This document shows positions 18,589 to 27,733 of a stretch of DNA of 64,000 bases, piece by piece. Numbering within the stretch: the first letter of the stretch is position 1; each line of letters opens with the position of its first letter. The stretch spans positions 1 through 64,000 of the forward strand of contig JAVBMW010000011.1 in assembly GCA_031551965.1 (NCBI GenBank), read 5' to 3'. The position numbers and the translations under genes are program-made. Under the pieces are notes generated by a model. It was not told where the DNA came from. It made no database searches and worked only from the letters and a program-made list of their open reading frames with translations. The stretch comes from CALVGQ01 sp031551965 (GTDB lineage: Bacteria; Bacillota_I; Bacilli_A; Erysipelotrichales; Erysipelotrichaceae).

Positions 18589-19140
18589 TTATGGCTCTAA
18601 ATATTCCAAAATTTTACCTAAGTCTCCACTTAATTCCAATTGATCGACATTAACCTTAACTGTATCGATATTAAACTTACTTACAAGTTCCTGTAAATGC
18701 AAATTAAATTCATCGATTTTGCCTTGATAAAGTGTTTTTGGAATTGGGATACCCGCAACTTTACATTCTTTCAAATCCAAGTTTAAATTATCTTGAAAAC
18801 TAACGATGCAACTCACTTTTTCATTCTGAAATAACTTGAGTAAAGTTTCTACTTCCTTCTTTTCTTTCTCAGGTATAAGTTCAATCATATCACTAGATAA
18901 AGTTAACTCTAATTGGATTTGATTTCCATCCAATAAATCAACTTGAATATCATCAAAAATTGAAGATGCCTTCTTCAGCAAATCATTGATCTGAGTTTGT
19001 GATAATTTAATTGTTTCAAATAGTGAAGCTGGTGTTGGTGTGATAATGATTGTTTCCTGATTTATCACCTTCTCTTCAAAATAATTCCTGATTCCAAAAA
19101 ATCCTGCGATAATAAGTATTAATGCGATTATTTTTTTCAT
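18589..19140 (-). CDS. Small anchored extracytoplasmic protein, unknown
   Basis: The ATG at 19140 is chosen because GAGGA is 6-7 nt upstream; a TTG at 19152 also keeps frame but lacks such a site. The 183-residue product has one N-terminal hydrophobic span (IIALILIIAGFFGI), then a domain with alternating hydrophobic residues and few cysteines. The block KVAGIPIPKTLYQGKIDEF slightly resembles YpmS/DUF2140-type proteins, but this is not certain. It lies 73 nt upstream of cdaA in the same direction and may be co-transcribed. Confidence 0.7.
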   Translation of the reverse strand: MKKIIALILIIAGFFGIRNYFEEKVINQETIIITPTPASLFETIKLSQTQINDLLKKASSIFDDIQVDLLDGNQIQLELTLSSDMIELIPEKEKKEVETLLKLFQNEKVSCIVSFQDNLNLDLKECKVAGIPIPKTLYQGKIDEFNLHLQELVSKFNIDTVKVNVDQLELSGDLGKILEYLEP

Positions 19141-19257
19141 AATGTTCCTCAACTTTCTTCTTTATTTTTCCTTGTTTGTACTAACCTATTCATAATCACA
19201 AAAGAATATCTTATTTTTTCGCTATATGATAGAATTATTTAGAAAAGAGGCCCGATC

Positions 19258-20415
19258 ATGCAAGATAACATTACTAACATTGAAATCAATGAAAAACAAA
19301 TCACAATCATCGGAACTGCACATGTTTCGCAAAGAAGTGCTGATGAAGTAAAAGAAATCATCAATGAAATTCAACCTGATTGTGTATGTATAGAATTAGA
19401 TCAAGAGCGTTATGATAATTTACAAAACCCAAAGAGTTGGCAAGAATTAGACTTGATCAAAATAATCAAGAATAAAAAAGTAGCTTCATTTATGGTAAAT
19501 ATTATTCTATCTTCTTATCAAAAAAGAATTGCCAAAAAAATGGAAGTCAACGCCGGTTCAGAAATGATTCAAGGTATACAATGCGCCAAAGAAATCAATG
19601 CACATATAGAGTTAGTGGACCGCAATATCCAAACAACTTTTTCGCGAATTTTTAGAAAACATAGTCTTTGGCAAAAATGCAAACTTGTTTCCTCATTAAT
19701 TTTATCAGCTTTTGATGATGAAGATGTAAGTGAAGAAGATATTGAAAACTTGAAACAAAGTGAAATGTTAGAAGTTGCATTAAAAGAGGTCCAAAAAGAA
19801 TTTCCTGTGGTAGCTCAAGTTCTTATCACTGAAAGAGATATGTGCCTTGCCTATAATATCGCACACGCTAAAGGCAACAATGTAGTAGCGATCGTAGGTG
19901 CTGCCCATGTGCCTGGCATCAAAAAATATATTAATCAAGAAATCGACATCAACGAACTAAACCAAGTTCCAGAAAAAAGTGTCATATCTAAATTAAGTGG
20001 TTGGATCATTCCTGCCATTATCGTCGGTTTGATCCTTTATGGCTTTACGAAATCTTCAAGCGTGGGTATCAATCAAATTGTTGCCTGGGCTTTGTGGAGT
20101 GGCTCATTAGCAGCACTAGGAACTCTAGTAGCCGGCGGTCATATTTTATCTATCCTCACCGCTTTTGTGGCTGCTCCTTTTACGACAATCAATCCTTTTC
20201 TTGCAGCAGGTTGGTTTGCAGGTCTTGTTGAAGCTACACTTAAAAAACCTAGAGTCAAAGATTTCGAAACATTGAGTGATGATGTTATGACTCTTAAAGG
20301 ATTTTATACGAATCGCGTAACCCATGTTTTATTGGTTGTATTAAGCGCAAATTTATTCTGTTCAATTGGCACGATATTTGGTGGTTGGACTTTGATTCAA
20401 ACTTTATTGAAATAA
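19258..20415 (+). CDS. TraB/PrgY-family membrane protein
   Basis: The 385-residue protein has an N-terminal TraB domain. IGTAHVSQRS (residues 18-27), CIELDQERY and the later VAIVGAAHVPG are the three hallmark blocks, with conserved His/Glu residues as in the TIKI/TraB metalloprotease-like fold. About four membrane segments fill the C-terminal third. PrgY homologues reduce pheromone signalling in enterococcal plasmids; the role of chromosomal copies is not known. It stands alone on the plus strand, with an AAGAGG site upstream and a strong terminator after it. Confidence 0.88.
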   Translation: MQDNITNIEINEKQITIIGTAHVSQRSADEVKEIINEIQPDCVCIELDQERYDNLQNPKSWQELDLIKIIKNKKVASFMVNIILSSYQKRIAKKMEVNAGSEMIQGIQCAKEINAHIELVDRNIQTTFSRIFRKHSLWQKCKLVSSLILSAFDDEDVSEEDIENLKQSEMLEVALKEVQKEFPVVAQVLITERDMCLAYNIAHAKGNNVVAIVGAAHVPGIKKYINQEIDINELNQVPEKSVISKLSGWIIPAIIVGLILYGFTKSSSVGINQIVAWALWSGSLAALGTLVAGGHILSILTAFVAAPFTTINPFLAAGWFAGLVEATLKKPRVKDFETLSDDVMTLKGFYTNRVTHVLLVVLSANLFCSIGTIFGGWTLIQTLLK

Positions 20416-20438
20416 GATTTTATGATACAAATAAAGTA

Positions 20439-20480
20439 GAAGACAGGCGTTAGGGGAAACACCTGTCTTCTTTTTATTAT
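20439..20480 (+). terminator. Terminator of the TraB-family gene
   Basis: GAAGACAGG (20439-20447) pairs with CCTGTCTTC (20462-20470), followed by TTTTTATTAT. A nine-bp perfect stem. Confidence 0.85.
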
Positions 20481-20595
20481 TTTTTATATTAAAGGGGATA
20501 GAATATAATTTTTTCGGTTTCTTTTGATGCTCTAATTTTTCACCTCTTCTTTCTGTCTATAACAATACGCTACAATTATGTTATGAGTATGGGAT

Positions 20596-20628
20596 TTATC
20601 TGAAGATTATCTGAAGAAATTATGAAGA
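20596..20628. repeat. Three tandem 11-bp direct repeats
   Basis: TTATCTGAAGA occurs twice back to back (20596-20606, 20607-20617). A third, degenerate unit follows (20618-20628) that keeps TGAAGA in register. The 11-bp period is typical of response-regulator binding arrays. The flanking stretch (20481-20637) has no ORF with a ribosome site that I can support. Confidence 0.6.
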
Positions 20629-20637
20629 AAAATTCAC

Positions 20638-20663
20638 AAAAGAAAAACGTCATTTTGACGTTT
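20638..20663 (-). terminator. Terminator of the 75-aa gene
   Basis: AAACGTCA and TGACGTTT (20645-20652, 20656-20663) form an 8-bp stem with a 3-nt loop. A TTTTCTTTT tract follows on the minus strand. The stem reaches into the gene's stop codon. Confidence 0.7.
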
Positions 20664-20889
20664 ATAGGTTTGATGCGAAATGTTTCATTGCATTTTTTAA
20701 TTCATCTATTTTTTCTGGCTTTACGACTTCAAACATTGTAGGAACGATACTTTCTAAAAATTCTTTTGTGAATGTTCCCTCATCTTGTTTTTTAAAACAA
20801 TCTTGTAGTAGTTTTTCAGCAACTTCTTTTTTATCATCTTTTACGATACCCATTAAAAAATTTGAAAACATAGCTTGTCCTGGATTCAT
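20662..20889 (-). CDS. Small hypothetical protein, 75 aa
   Basis: Not recognised. It is a soluble, charged, probably all-helical protein without a signal peptide (MNPGQAMFSNFLMG at the start, EIVKPEKIDELK-type helices later). An AGAAGG ribosome site precedes it and a proper terminator follows, which supports a real, separately transcribed gene. The upstream neighbour (HEPN-like/CBS gene) ends 58 nt away in the same direction. Confidence 0.65.
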   Translation of the reverse strand: MNPGQAMFSNFLMGIVKDDKKEVAEKLLQDCFKKQDEGTFTKEFLESIVPTMFEVVKPEKIDELKNAMKHFASNL

Positions 20890-20946
20890 TTAAATACCTT
20901 CTTTCTTTTTTATATTATATAACTTAAACTTGATTTTCAACTACTA

Positions 20947-21636
20947 TCATTCCAAAATCGAAATAATTTTCGGTATATCTGCAACTGTAATAATTCCAAG
21001 TAGTTTTTCTGTCTGATTTCCATTTTCCGTAATGAGTATTGCTAGAATAGAGTATCCTTTTTTTACACTTTGGTCGAAATATTCAAGCACTTCAAATAGT
21101 GGTGTAACCTTTGAAATGAAATAAATTTTATCATTACTTTTAACATTCATTAATTCTTTTATAGTCTTATATTTTTCACGATCATTCATAGCCCAATTAG
21201 CGATTTGATCAATTGTAAGCAAACCATAAAATTTTTGATCTTGAATTATTGGTAACTTACTTGACTGCAACTCTTTCATTTTATGATATCCATTTTCAAT
21301 TGAATCATCCGATCGAGCAACGACTACTTTTTTAATAAAATGATCCTGTACTAAGATAGGTTTACATAACAACAAATAAATTTTTTCGATTTCATTTACT
21401 ACCGTGTCTACAGGAATCGCAATAATTTCCCCTTTATCTGTCCGTTGATGGATAATCGCATTTCTAAGGTCTGCATACTCTTGTATTTCTGTTTGGTACT
21501 TGTATACTACACTATTGCGTTTTGCAGCTTCTTGTAAAACGAAATAAAATTTAGATGTATGATTTTCTTTCGCGATTTGTCGGCATTCATTTTCAATCTT
21601 TGCGAAAGCTTCTAAAAAACGATTGGCATTATCCAT
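20947..21636 (-). CDS. HEPN-like domain fused to CBS pair
   Basis: The product has 229 residues. Residues 1-90 are helical and contain DLRNAIIHQR, an R-x4-H motif of the kind found in HEPN domains. From about 105 to the end there are two CBS motifs: KLPIIQDQKFYGLLTIDQIANW and the C-terminal KLLGIITVADIPKIIS. CBS pairs usually bind adenosine nucleotides. A nucleotide-sensing domain joined to a HEPN-like domain suggests regulated RNA binding or cleavage, but this is inference from one short motif. It overlaps the FAH gene by 8 nt. Confidence 0.7.
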   Translation of the reverse strand: MDNANRFLEAFAKIENECRQIAKENHTSKFYFVLQEAAKRNSVVYKYQTEIQEYADLRNAIIHQRTDKGEIIAIPVDTVVNEIEKIYLLLCKPILVQDHFIKKVVVARSDDSIENGYHKMKELQSSKLPIIQDQKFYGLLTIDQIANWAMNDREKYKTIKELMNVKSNDKIYFISKVTPLFEVLEYFDQSVKKGYSILAILITENGNQTEKLLGIITVADIPKIISILE

Positions 21637-22513
21637 GGTAGTCCCCCTGTTTAACTATATTTGTTAGTGTTCCGATTTTTTCAATTGTGCATTCTATTTT
21701 GTCACCAGTTTTTAAATAACGAGGTGGTGTAAATCCCATACCAACTCCTTTTGGAGTCCCCGTCGCGATGATTGTACCTGCTTTTAAAGTCATACCCTTA
21801 CTTAATTCTTCAATAATTTCTCCAACATCAAATATCATTTTATTTGTATTGCTAAACTGACGCAATTCGTCATTTACTTTGCAGGAAAGATTTAAATCAT
21901 CATGATCTATTTCATCCGCAGTGACTATTACAGGACCCATGCAAGTAAAATCATCTAAGCTTTTACCATAATACCATTGTTTATGCTTGGTCTGCAATTC
22001 TCTAGCTGTAACATCATTGATAATAGTATATCCAAATATATAGTCTTTTATCTGTTCTCGTTTAATATTTTTACAATCTTTTTTTATAATTACTCCCAGT
22101 TCACATTCATAATCTAAAGTGGAAGTTAAATCCAAATGTGGATCAATTTCACTGAAATGGCCTACTGCCCGATTAACTCGTTTTGAAAAATAAATCGGTA
22201 CTTTTTCTTCTATCTTAAAATCTTCATTGTTTCTAGCTAACTCATCTTTGTGCTCTTCATAATTCATTCCAAGACACAATATGTCTTGAAGTGGAATCGG
22301 TATTGGCGCACAAAGTTGAACTTCATCTATTTTTTTATAGTTTGTCAATTTGGTGATTTTCTTCATTTCAGCAAACTGAGTTTCACTACAGTTTAAAATT
22401 AACTCATTCATTGACAAAAAAGAAAAACCTAATTGATCTAGTGGCGAAACAATATCACCCAAAATCAATCCTAGCTTTTCTTCGTTTTCCCATTTCATTG
22501 TAACTAATCTCAT
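21629..22513 (-). CDS. Fumarylacetoacetate-hydrolase-family enzyme
   Basis: The protein has 294 residues. It has the FAH fold motifs: LCLGMNYEEHKDE, then YECELGVII (metal-binding Glu pair), GYTIINDVTARELQ, KSLDDFTCMGP and TGTPKGVGMG near the C-terminus. Members cleave or decarboxylate beta-keto acids (fumarylpyruvate, oxaloacetate, acylpyruvates). The exact substrate cannot be told from sequence alone. It is translationally linked to the CBS protein and lies 33 nt downstream of asd. Confidence 0.9.
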   Translation of the reverse strand: MRLVTMKWENEEKLGLILGDIVSPLDQLGFSFLSMNELILNCSETQFAEMKKITKLTNYKKIDEVQLCAPIPIPLQDILCLGMNYEEHKDELARNNEDFKIEEKVPIYFSKRVNRAVGHFSEIDPHLDLTSTLDYECELGVIIKKDCKNIKREQIKDYIFGYTIINDVTARELQTKHKQWYYGKSLDDFTCMGPVIVTADEIDHDDLNLSCKVNDELRQFSNTNKMIFDVGEIIEELSKGMTLKAGTIIATGTPKGVGMGFTPPRYLKTGDKIECTIEKIGTLTNIVKQGDYHG

Positions 22514-22546
22514 TTTGATCGCCTCTTTGTTTTTATTATATCAAAA

Positions 22547-23521
22547 TTATTCTAAAAACAACTCAGCAATTTGCACAGCATTCGTTGCTGCTCCTTTTCG
22601 TAATTGATCCATGCAACACCAAAGAACGATTCCTTTATCATTTGTCAAATCATTTCTTACTCTGCCTATAGCTACTAAATCTTGATCACTATAGTCAAGT
22701 GGTGTTGGTAATTCATCAAATACTACTCCTTCTTGGTCTATATAACATTCTCTTATTTGATCTATATCAACTGTTTCGCTTAATTCTAAAGTGATCGATT
22801 CACTATGGCAACGAACTACCGGAACTCGTACACAAGTACAGCTTACTTTTAGATTTGGGTGATGCAATATTTTTCTAGCTTCATTTTGCAGTTTCATTTC
22901 TTCACTGGAATAGCCAATTTCATTTAAGGATCCAATTTGTGGAATCACATTAAATGCAATAGGTTTTGTGAATACTTTTGGTCTTACTTCCTGAGGAGAT
23001 TCTATTTGCATCAACAATTCATTGATCCCTTCTTTTCCAGCTCCAGAAACAGCTTGATAACTTGAAATAATCATTTTTTTGATTGGAACCTTTTTATGAA
23101 TTGGATATACTGCCATTAATGCTAAAATAGTTGAACAATTTGGATTGGCAACTATTCCTTTACATTTCATAATATCTTCTTTATTAATCTCAGGAATGAT
23201 CAAAGGAACATCCTGATCAAGTCTGAATGCACTACTATTATCAATGTAGAGAGCATTCGCATCTTTGATATAGGGTGCATACATTTTCGATATTTGCTCA
23301 TCTACTGCACCAAACACAATATCCATATCACGGAATGATCCCTCTTTTGCTTCTTCATAAGTAAATGTTTTACCCTTTACATCCACCGTTTTCCCAGCAC
23401 TTGTTTTACTTGTAAGCAAACGTAATTGTGCATAAGGAAATTTTCTTTCAATCAATATTTCCAACATTTTCTGACCCACTGCACCGCTTGCACCTAATAT
23501 GGCAACATTGCATGATTTCAT
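22547..23521 (-). CDS. asd: Aspartate-semialdehyde dehydrogenase
   Basis: It reduces aspartyl phosphate to aspartate semialdehyde for lysine/diaminopimelate, threonine and methionine synthesis. The ATG at 23521 has AGGTG 6 nt upstream; a GTG at 23530 lies within that site and is rejected. GASGAVGQKML is the NADP loop, NPNCSTI holds the catalytic Cys, SYQAVSGAGKEG and the later RVPVVRCHSE are substrate-site motifs. About 324 residues. No lysine riboswitch or aspartokinase gene is adjacent. Confidence 0.96.
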   Translation of the reverse strand: MKSCNVAILGASGAVGQKMLEILIERKFPYAQLRLLTSKTSAGKTVDVKGKTFTYEEAKEGSFRDMDIVFGAVDEQISKMYAPYIKDANALYIDNSSAFRLDQDVPLIIPEINKEDIMKCKGIVANPNCSTILALMAVYPIHKKVPIKKMIISSYQAVSGAGKEGINELLMQIESPQEVRPKVFTKPIAFNVIPQIGSLNEIGYSSEEMKLQNEARKILHHPNLKVSCTCVRVPVVRCHSESITLELSETVDIDQIRECYIDQEGVVFDELPTPLDYSDQDLVAIGRVRNDLTNDKGIVLWCCMDQLRKGAATNAVQIAELFLE

Positions 23522-23586
23522 GTTTATCACCTCTATGGTAGAATATTCAAAGACTATATTTATTCTTAGTCAATAGCCTATGTATT

Positions 23587-23608
23587 CGTTATTTCCAAGG
23601 AAATAACG
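23587..23608. other. 22-nt perfect palindrome between asd and a membrane-protein gene
   Basis: CGTTATTTCC and GGAAATAACG flank two bases, a perfect dyad 7 nt after the stop of the 23615-24025 gene. Neither strand has a T-run after it, so it is either a weak terminator or an operator for asd. Confidence 0.4.
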
Positions 23609-23614
23609 ATTTAC

Positions 23615-24025
23615 CTAATCAATTATAACTGTAAGGCCTCTTACAAATAAAGCATAAGACCATACCGCAATCCAAAAGAATGCTGAAGCAATTCCCACTG
23701 TAAAAATAGTAAATGGTCCAAGTATTACAATATTCAATAATGCCGTTGTCATTAATCCTAATGAAGAAAATAAATTAATAAGCCCATAAGTAGCTAGAAC
23801 AGGTCTCACACCACGATGATTTGTTTTATAAATGATAATGCGATGAACAGTTGTCCAGATAATAATTGCGAAAATCAAACCTAATACGGCAATCATTGGA
23901 TTTACTGCTGCAAGATTAGTAATGACTCCGATTGCATAAAGAAAAGACACTAAAGATCCTACGGCGATCCCTGAGATAATTAATAGTAGTATTGTGGTTA
24001 CAGGATAACACGAGTTGGTTTTCAT
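23615..24025 (-). CDS. Small integral membrane protein, 4 spans
   Basis: The 136-residue product has four hydrophobic segments (about 10-32, 42-62, 80-102, 106-130) joined by short loops, the second loop containing HRIIIYKTNHRGVRP. The family is not recognised. GGAGG lies in front of the start. It sits between a HAD phosphatase and asd in the same direction, but the terminator at 24061-24089 separates it from the former. Confidence 0.7.
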   Translation of the reverse strand: MKTNSCYPVTTILLLIISGIAVGSLVSFLYAIGVITNLAAVNPMIAVLGLIFAIIIWTTVHRIIIYKTNHRGVRPVLATYGLINLFSSLGLMTTALLNIVILGPFTIFTVGIASAFFWIAVWSYALFVRGLTVIID

Positions 24026-24060
24026 TGAGTTTTCCTCCTTCTGTATTATTCTATGCGCAC

Positions 24061-24089
24061 AAAAAAAGGTGTTTCAGGGCAAAACACCT
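24061..24089 (-). terminator. Terminator of HAD phosphatase gene
   Basis: AGGTGTTT and AAACACCT (24082-24089 with 24067-24074) form an 8-bp stem, followed on the minus strand by seven T. Confidence 0.85.
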
Positions 24090-24099
24090 ATATCCTTCG

Positions 24100-24924
24100 T
24101 TATTTCTTACCAAGTTTATCCATTTGGTAATCCGCTGCCATATGATCTAAAATTCTCTTTACAATTTGATCTATTTCTGAATTTTCACGATAATCACTCT
24201 TTGCAATAAAATCTACTCGATTAGCACGATACAATTCATTCGCTGTTGCCTTTTCTTTACTATAGACGGCAATTGATTTTCCACCTGATGATTTCACAAG
24301 TTTCATACAAGGGACATCTGTGATTCCATCCGCAATATAAACCATTCTTTCAAATGGAATGGGTTTTAAATTCTCAGGCATACTGTTATTTAGATCAGCA
24401 TCATTACTTTCATCTAAAACACCTTTATTGATTCTAAATAAATATTGCGTTTTAGTTGTATAGTTAACCACAGTGGCAGGCCAAACGGCTACTCCACTGG
24501 CATTATACATATATCTGCAAGCATAGATTTTTTTAAAATATTGTGCAATACTAGTTCCTTCAATGATTTCACCTAATCCTGATGAAATAACGTAATGTTC
24601 AACATCTAAGCCCAGACTATTTCCATATTCATTGATTCGATCAAACCAAGTTTCAACTCCTTGATAAAGTTGAACCTCTTTACCAAGCTTTACAAAATCA
24701 TGACGTTGGATCGAGTGATTCGCTTGATCCGCTTTTTTTAACATATAGTACATATAAGCTAAAATTGAATCCATTTTATTTTCATGTTTAAAATCATTAA
24801 CTTCTTTCCAAAACAAAGAAGGATCAGTAAATCCTAACGAAGGAATGAACGAAAACTCTTGCATATCTTTTGGAGAAAGTGTTTTATCAAAGTCGTACAT
24901 CAAAGCTACTTTAATTTTTTCCAT
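24100..24924 (-). CDS. HAD-superfamily phosphatase
   Basis: The product has 274 residues. DFDKTLSP near residue 11 is HAD motif I (two Asp). The segment VEHYVISSGLGEIIEG fits motif II (Ser). VYIADGITDVPCMKLVKSSGG contains motif IV (acidic residues before the C-terminus). The helical cap lies between motifs I and II. Similar proteins are annotated only as haloacid dehalogenase-like; the substrate is unknown. It is monocistronic with its own terminator. Confidence 0.85.
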   Translation of the reverse strand: MEKIKVALMYDFDKTLSPKDMQEFSFIPSLGFTDPSLFWKEVNDFKHENKMDSILAYMYYMLKKADQANHSIQRHDFVKLGKEVQLYQGVETWFDRINEYGNSLGLDVEHYVISSGLGEIIEGTSIAQYFKKIYACRYMYNASGVAVWPATVVNYTTKTQYLFRINKGVLDESNDADLNNSMPENLKPIPFERMVYIADGITDVPCMKLVKSSGGKSIAVYSKEKATANELYRANRVDFIAKSDYRENSEIDQIVKRILDHMAADYQMDKLGKK

Positions 24925-24967
24925 AGTACAACCTCCTAGTTTTATTATTATATCAAGGACCTGCTTC

Positions 24968-25906
24968 TTATACTAGTCCTAAGCTTGAAAGTGTAAAAAT
25001 CCACAAAATCATACTGAAAATCGAGAAAACTGTACTCACTAATACGAGTTGAGAAGCAAGTTCTCCATCACACCCCATCGCTTCTGCCATAGGATAACTT
25101 GATACTGCAACAGGCGAGCCAAACAAAACCAGTAAACTTACAAGTTCAATATTTCGGTATCCTAAATGAATAGCTAGTGATAGAAATAAAAGTGGTACAA
25201 CGATCAATTTTCCTGTAACAGCTAGGAAAATTGCCCATTTGTTTTTATTTAAAGCAGGGAATTCAAACGTACCACCTAATACGATCAATGCCAAAGGTGT
25301 AGCGATTTTACTCAAATCTGATATTGAATTCAACATAAACTTAGGTAACTGAATATTTAGAAATAAAATAAGTAACCCTAAAATCGAACCAATCATCATC
25401 GGATTTGTCAATAAACCCTTGAATATACCTTGAATATTCACTTTTTCTTTACCATGATATTCAAGAACGATCACTGCGATCACATTAAATATTGGAACAC
25501 ATGTTGCGATAAGAAGTGTCGTCACTGCAACATTGTCGGGTCCATACATATTAATAGCGATCGGTAATCCAAACAAAACAAAATTACTGCGATAAAGTGA
25601 TTGGATCAACACCCCTTTTTGTCTTTTGTCTTTCACAAAAAAACCAATGACGATCCATGAAGTTATACACAAAACAAAAATTGAACCGATTGCATACAAA
25701 AGTAAATCTGGTTGAAAAGCGATACTCAAATCAGTATCCATAATATTTTTCATTAATACACAAGGTATCAATAATCTAAAAACCAATTGATTGATTTGAG
25801 AAAAACTAGTTTTGGATACGATATTTTTTTCTTTGAAAAAATAACCTACTCCTATGAGCACCACAAGAGGAACTACGACATTTAAGGCAATCACAAAGCT
25901 ATTCAT
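24968..25906 (-). CDS. AEC (auxin efflux carrier) family transporter, second copy
   Basis: The ATG at 25906 overlaps the stop of the upstream paralogue (TAATG), so translation is coupled; the frame extends to 25966 but this upstream part is not needed. About 312 residues with ten hydrophobic segments. The N-terminal NVVVPLVVLIGVGYFF and the SPVAVSSYPMAEAMG block in the C-terminal half are typical of AEC permeases (malate/malonate or amino-acid-like exporters). The substrate is not known. Confidence 0.88.
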   Translation of the reverse strand: MNSFVIALNVVVPLVVLIGVGYFFKEKNIVSKTSFSQINQLVFRLLIPCVLMKNIMDTDLSIAFQPDLLLYAIGSIFVLCITSWIVIGFFVKDKRQKGVLIQSLYRSNFVLFGLPIAINMYGPDNVAVTTLLIATCVPIFNVIAVIVLEYHGKEKVNIQGIFKGLLTNPMMIGSILGLLILFLNIQLPKFMLNSISDLSKIATPLALIVLGGTFEFPALNKNKWAIFLAVTGKLIVVPLLFLSLAIHLGYRNIELVSLLVLFGSPVAVSSYPMAEAMGCDGELASQLVLVSTVFSIFSMILWIFTLSSLGLV

Positions 25907-26826
25907 TAAAAACCACCCCACATGATCTGGCTTGCGAACACAAGTAAAGGCATCGTTACAACACAAAGAATTGTAGAAAGACTTACAATTTCTGCCGAAT
26001 AATTGTAGTCTTCATGAAACATCTGTGCAAATACAGCGACAATTACTCCGACTGGAGCACAATTCGCAATTAGAATGACCGTTTTGATTTCATTGTATTG
26101 ATTAGGAACTAAAGAAAGAGCCATGAGTGTAGCTATTCCAACGACAATCAATCGTACTAAGCATGCTTTATATATTTTAAAATCGGTAAACATTTCTATT
26201 AAATTACTTTTCGCCATATATATTCCAAGTATCAACATGGCAAGAGGTGTATTCATTGACCCTAAAGATGAAACTGCTTGGGAAATCGGAGTCCATAATC
26301 CAATGGGTAATACAAACAGTAATATTCCCAAACCAGTCGCTAGAATTGTAGGATTAAACAAGATACTTTGCCAGTTCACTCTTTTTTTATCTCCTGACAT
26401 CAGCACTATTCCATAAGTCCATAAGAAAATATAAAACATGGCAATATAAGCAGATAAATAAAAAACACTAGCACTTCCAAGTAACCCAGTAACTAAGGGT
26501 ATTCCGATGAAACCAGCATTCGCAAAACATACAGAGAAACTTTCTATTTTATTCTTATTAAAAAATAGTTTGCCAATTAACCCTGATAAAATAATAGCTA
26601 AAATCGCTAAAATAAATGACAGGATCAGTCCTTGCAACTTCAAGGTAGAAAATTCTTGATTAAATGCTGTAATAATTGTACAAGGTGTCGCAACATTCAA
26701 TAAAATTGCAGATAAGCGGGAAGATGTATCCTCATTCACAATACTTTTATGATATAGCCAAGCTCCAACAGCCATCATAATAAACATTTTTATGATTTGT
26801 TCAACAATCGTTAAAGCGACTTCCAT
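25906..26826 (-). CDS. AEC (auxin efflux carrier) family transporter, first copy
   Basis: The 306-residue protein has ten hydrophobic segments. It shares the layout of the next gene, including LLNVATPCTIITAFNQ in the first half and ANCAPVGVIVAVFAQMF in the second. The two genes overlap by one base and probably arose by duplication. They may work as a pair or as a heteromer, which is inference. No regulator gene is adjacent. Confidence 0.88.
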   Translation of the reverse strand: MEVALTIVEQIIKMFIMMAVGAWLYHKSIVNEDTSSRLSAILLNVATPCTIITAFNQEFSTLKLQGLILSFILAILAIILSGLIGKLFFNKNKIESFSVCFANAGFIGIPLVTGLLGSASVFYLSAYIAMFYIFLWTYGIVLMSGDKKRVNWQSILFNPTILATGLGILLFVLPIGLWTPISQAVSSLGSMNTPLAMLILGIYMAKSNLIEMFTDFKIYKACLVRLIVVGIATLMALSLVPNQYNEIKTVILIANCAPVGVIVAVFAQMFHEDYNYSAEIVSLSTILCVVTMPLLVFASQIMWGGF

Positions 26827-26903
26827 CTTGATTCCCCCTGTTTTCTTACTATTATACTCCTAAATCTATCCTATAGCTTAATTTATGTTCCGTTTTTTAG
26901 AAT

Positions 26904-26935
26904 TGAAAAGGTCTAAAATGTAATTATCTTAGACC
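26904..26935 (-). terminator. Terminator overlapping the 26924-27721 stop
   Basis: GGTCTAA and TTAGACC (26929-26935 and 26910-26916) with a 12-nt loop; TTTTC follows on the minus strand. The hairpin includes the stop codon of the upstream gene. Confidence 0.7.
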
Positions 26936-27721
26936 ATCTTTACTTGAAATTCTCAGTTTTCGTTTTACTGGGACATTGACATTGACACCTGTAAACAGCT
27001 TGATCATCCAAATGAACAGAAACAATACTAAGATTGGAATTACACAACAAGTAATTACCATGATCACAAAAGCTTCAATCAAATTATTTAAAGAATTTTC
27101 GATTCCCATAATTGAATCGGAAACATTGCTTTGTACACCTTTGATTATTCCTTCGATCAATCCTTGTTTTTCTGAGCTTTCTTCGATCTTTTGGCTTGAT
27201 TCTGTGGCTTCTTTAATTGTTTGCTGAATAGAACTACTGTATGTCTTTTGAATCATATCGGATACGAGTACACTTGTAGGTACTAGTAAGAATATTGCTA
27301 ATCCAAAGACAATTAGTTTTGCCGAAAGATTAATTAAGACTTGTTTAGGTTTAAAAATATAAGCAACCCACAATAGACAGCCAAGTGGAATCAAAAAGCG
27401 AAATGAGATCAAACCGGTCAAAGTTAATAAGTATTTTTCTAGATAGATTGTCGCTATAACAACGATAAATTTAGAACTCAGTTCCGCTAACTCCTCAGCA
27501 ATCGGTGTTGCAATATCTCCTGGCAACAAAGTTATTCCAGCAGATGCTGCCGTCGTTGCCGCAGTTAATGCTAATGTAGTTTCTTTGCTTTTATCCAGTG
27601 ATTGGATCGTCCGATGATGAAAATCAACAGATGTGGCAAATCTTGCGACCACAAAAAATGATAAAATTCCTATCACAACCGGAAATAAGATCATCTTTAA
27701 TTTTTTAATATCATAAGTCAT
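26924..27721 (-). CDS. Membrane protein, unknown function
   Basis: Not assigned. The 265-residue product has hydrophobic spans near residues 10-30, 85-105, 105-122, 130-152 and 215-240. A hydrophilic loop of about 60 residues (QKTYSSSIQQTIKEATESSQ onward) lies before the last span, and the C-terminal tail is basic. The loop is likely extracytoplasmic and coiled. It is 12 nt downstream of the diguanylate cyclase gene, so both may belong to one transcript. Confidence 0.65.
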   Translation of the reverse strand: MTYDIKKLKMILFPVVIGILSFFVVARFATSVDFHHRTIQSLDKSKETTLALTAATTAASAGITLLPGDIATPIAEELAELSSKFIVVIATIYLEKYLLTLTGLISFRFLIPLGCLLWVAYIFKPKQVLINLSAKLIVFGLAIFLLVPTSVLVSDMIQKTYSSSIQQTIKEATESSQKIEESSEKQGLIEGIIKGVQSNVSDSIMGIENSLNNLIEAFVIMVITCCVIPILVLFLFIWMIKLFTGVNVNVPVKRKLRISSKDGLR

Positions 27722-27733
27722 AGAATTATCCCC

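Noticed and set aside
22514..23614. Lysine riboswitch ahead of asd
   Set aside because: The leader is under 100 nt and shows only a simple palindrome, without the L-box elements.
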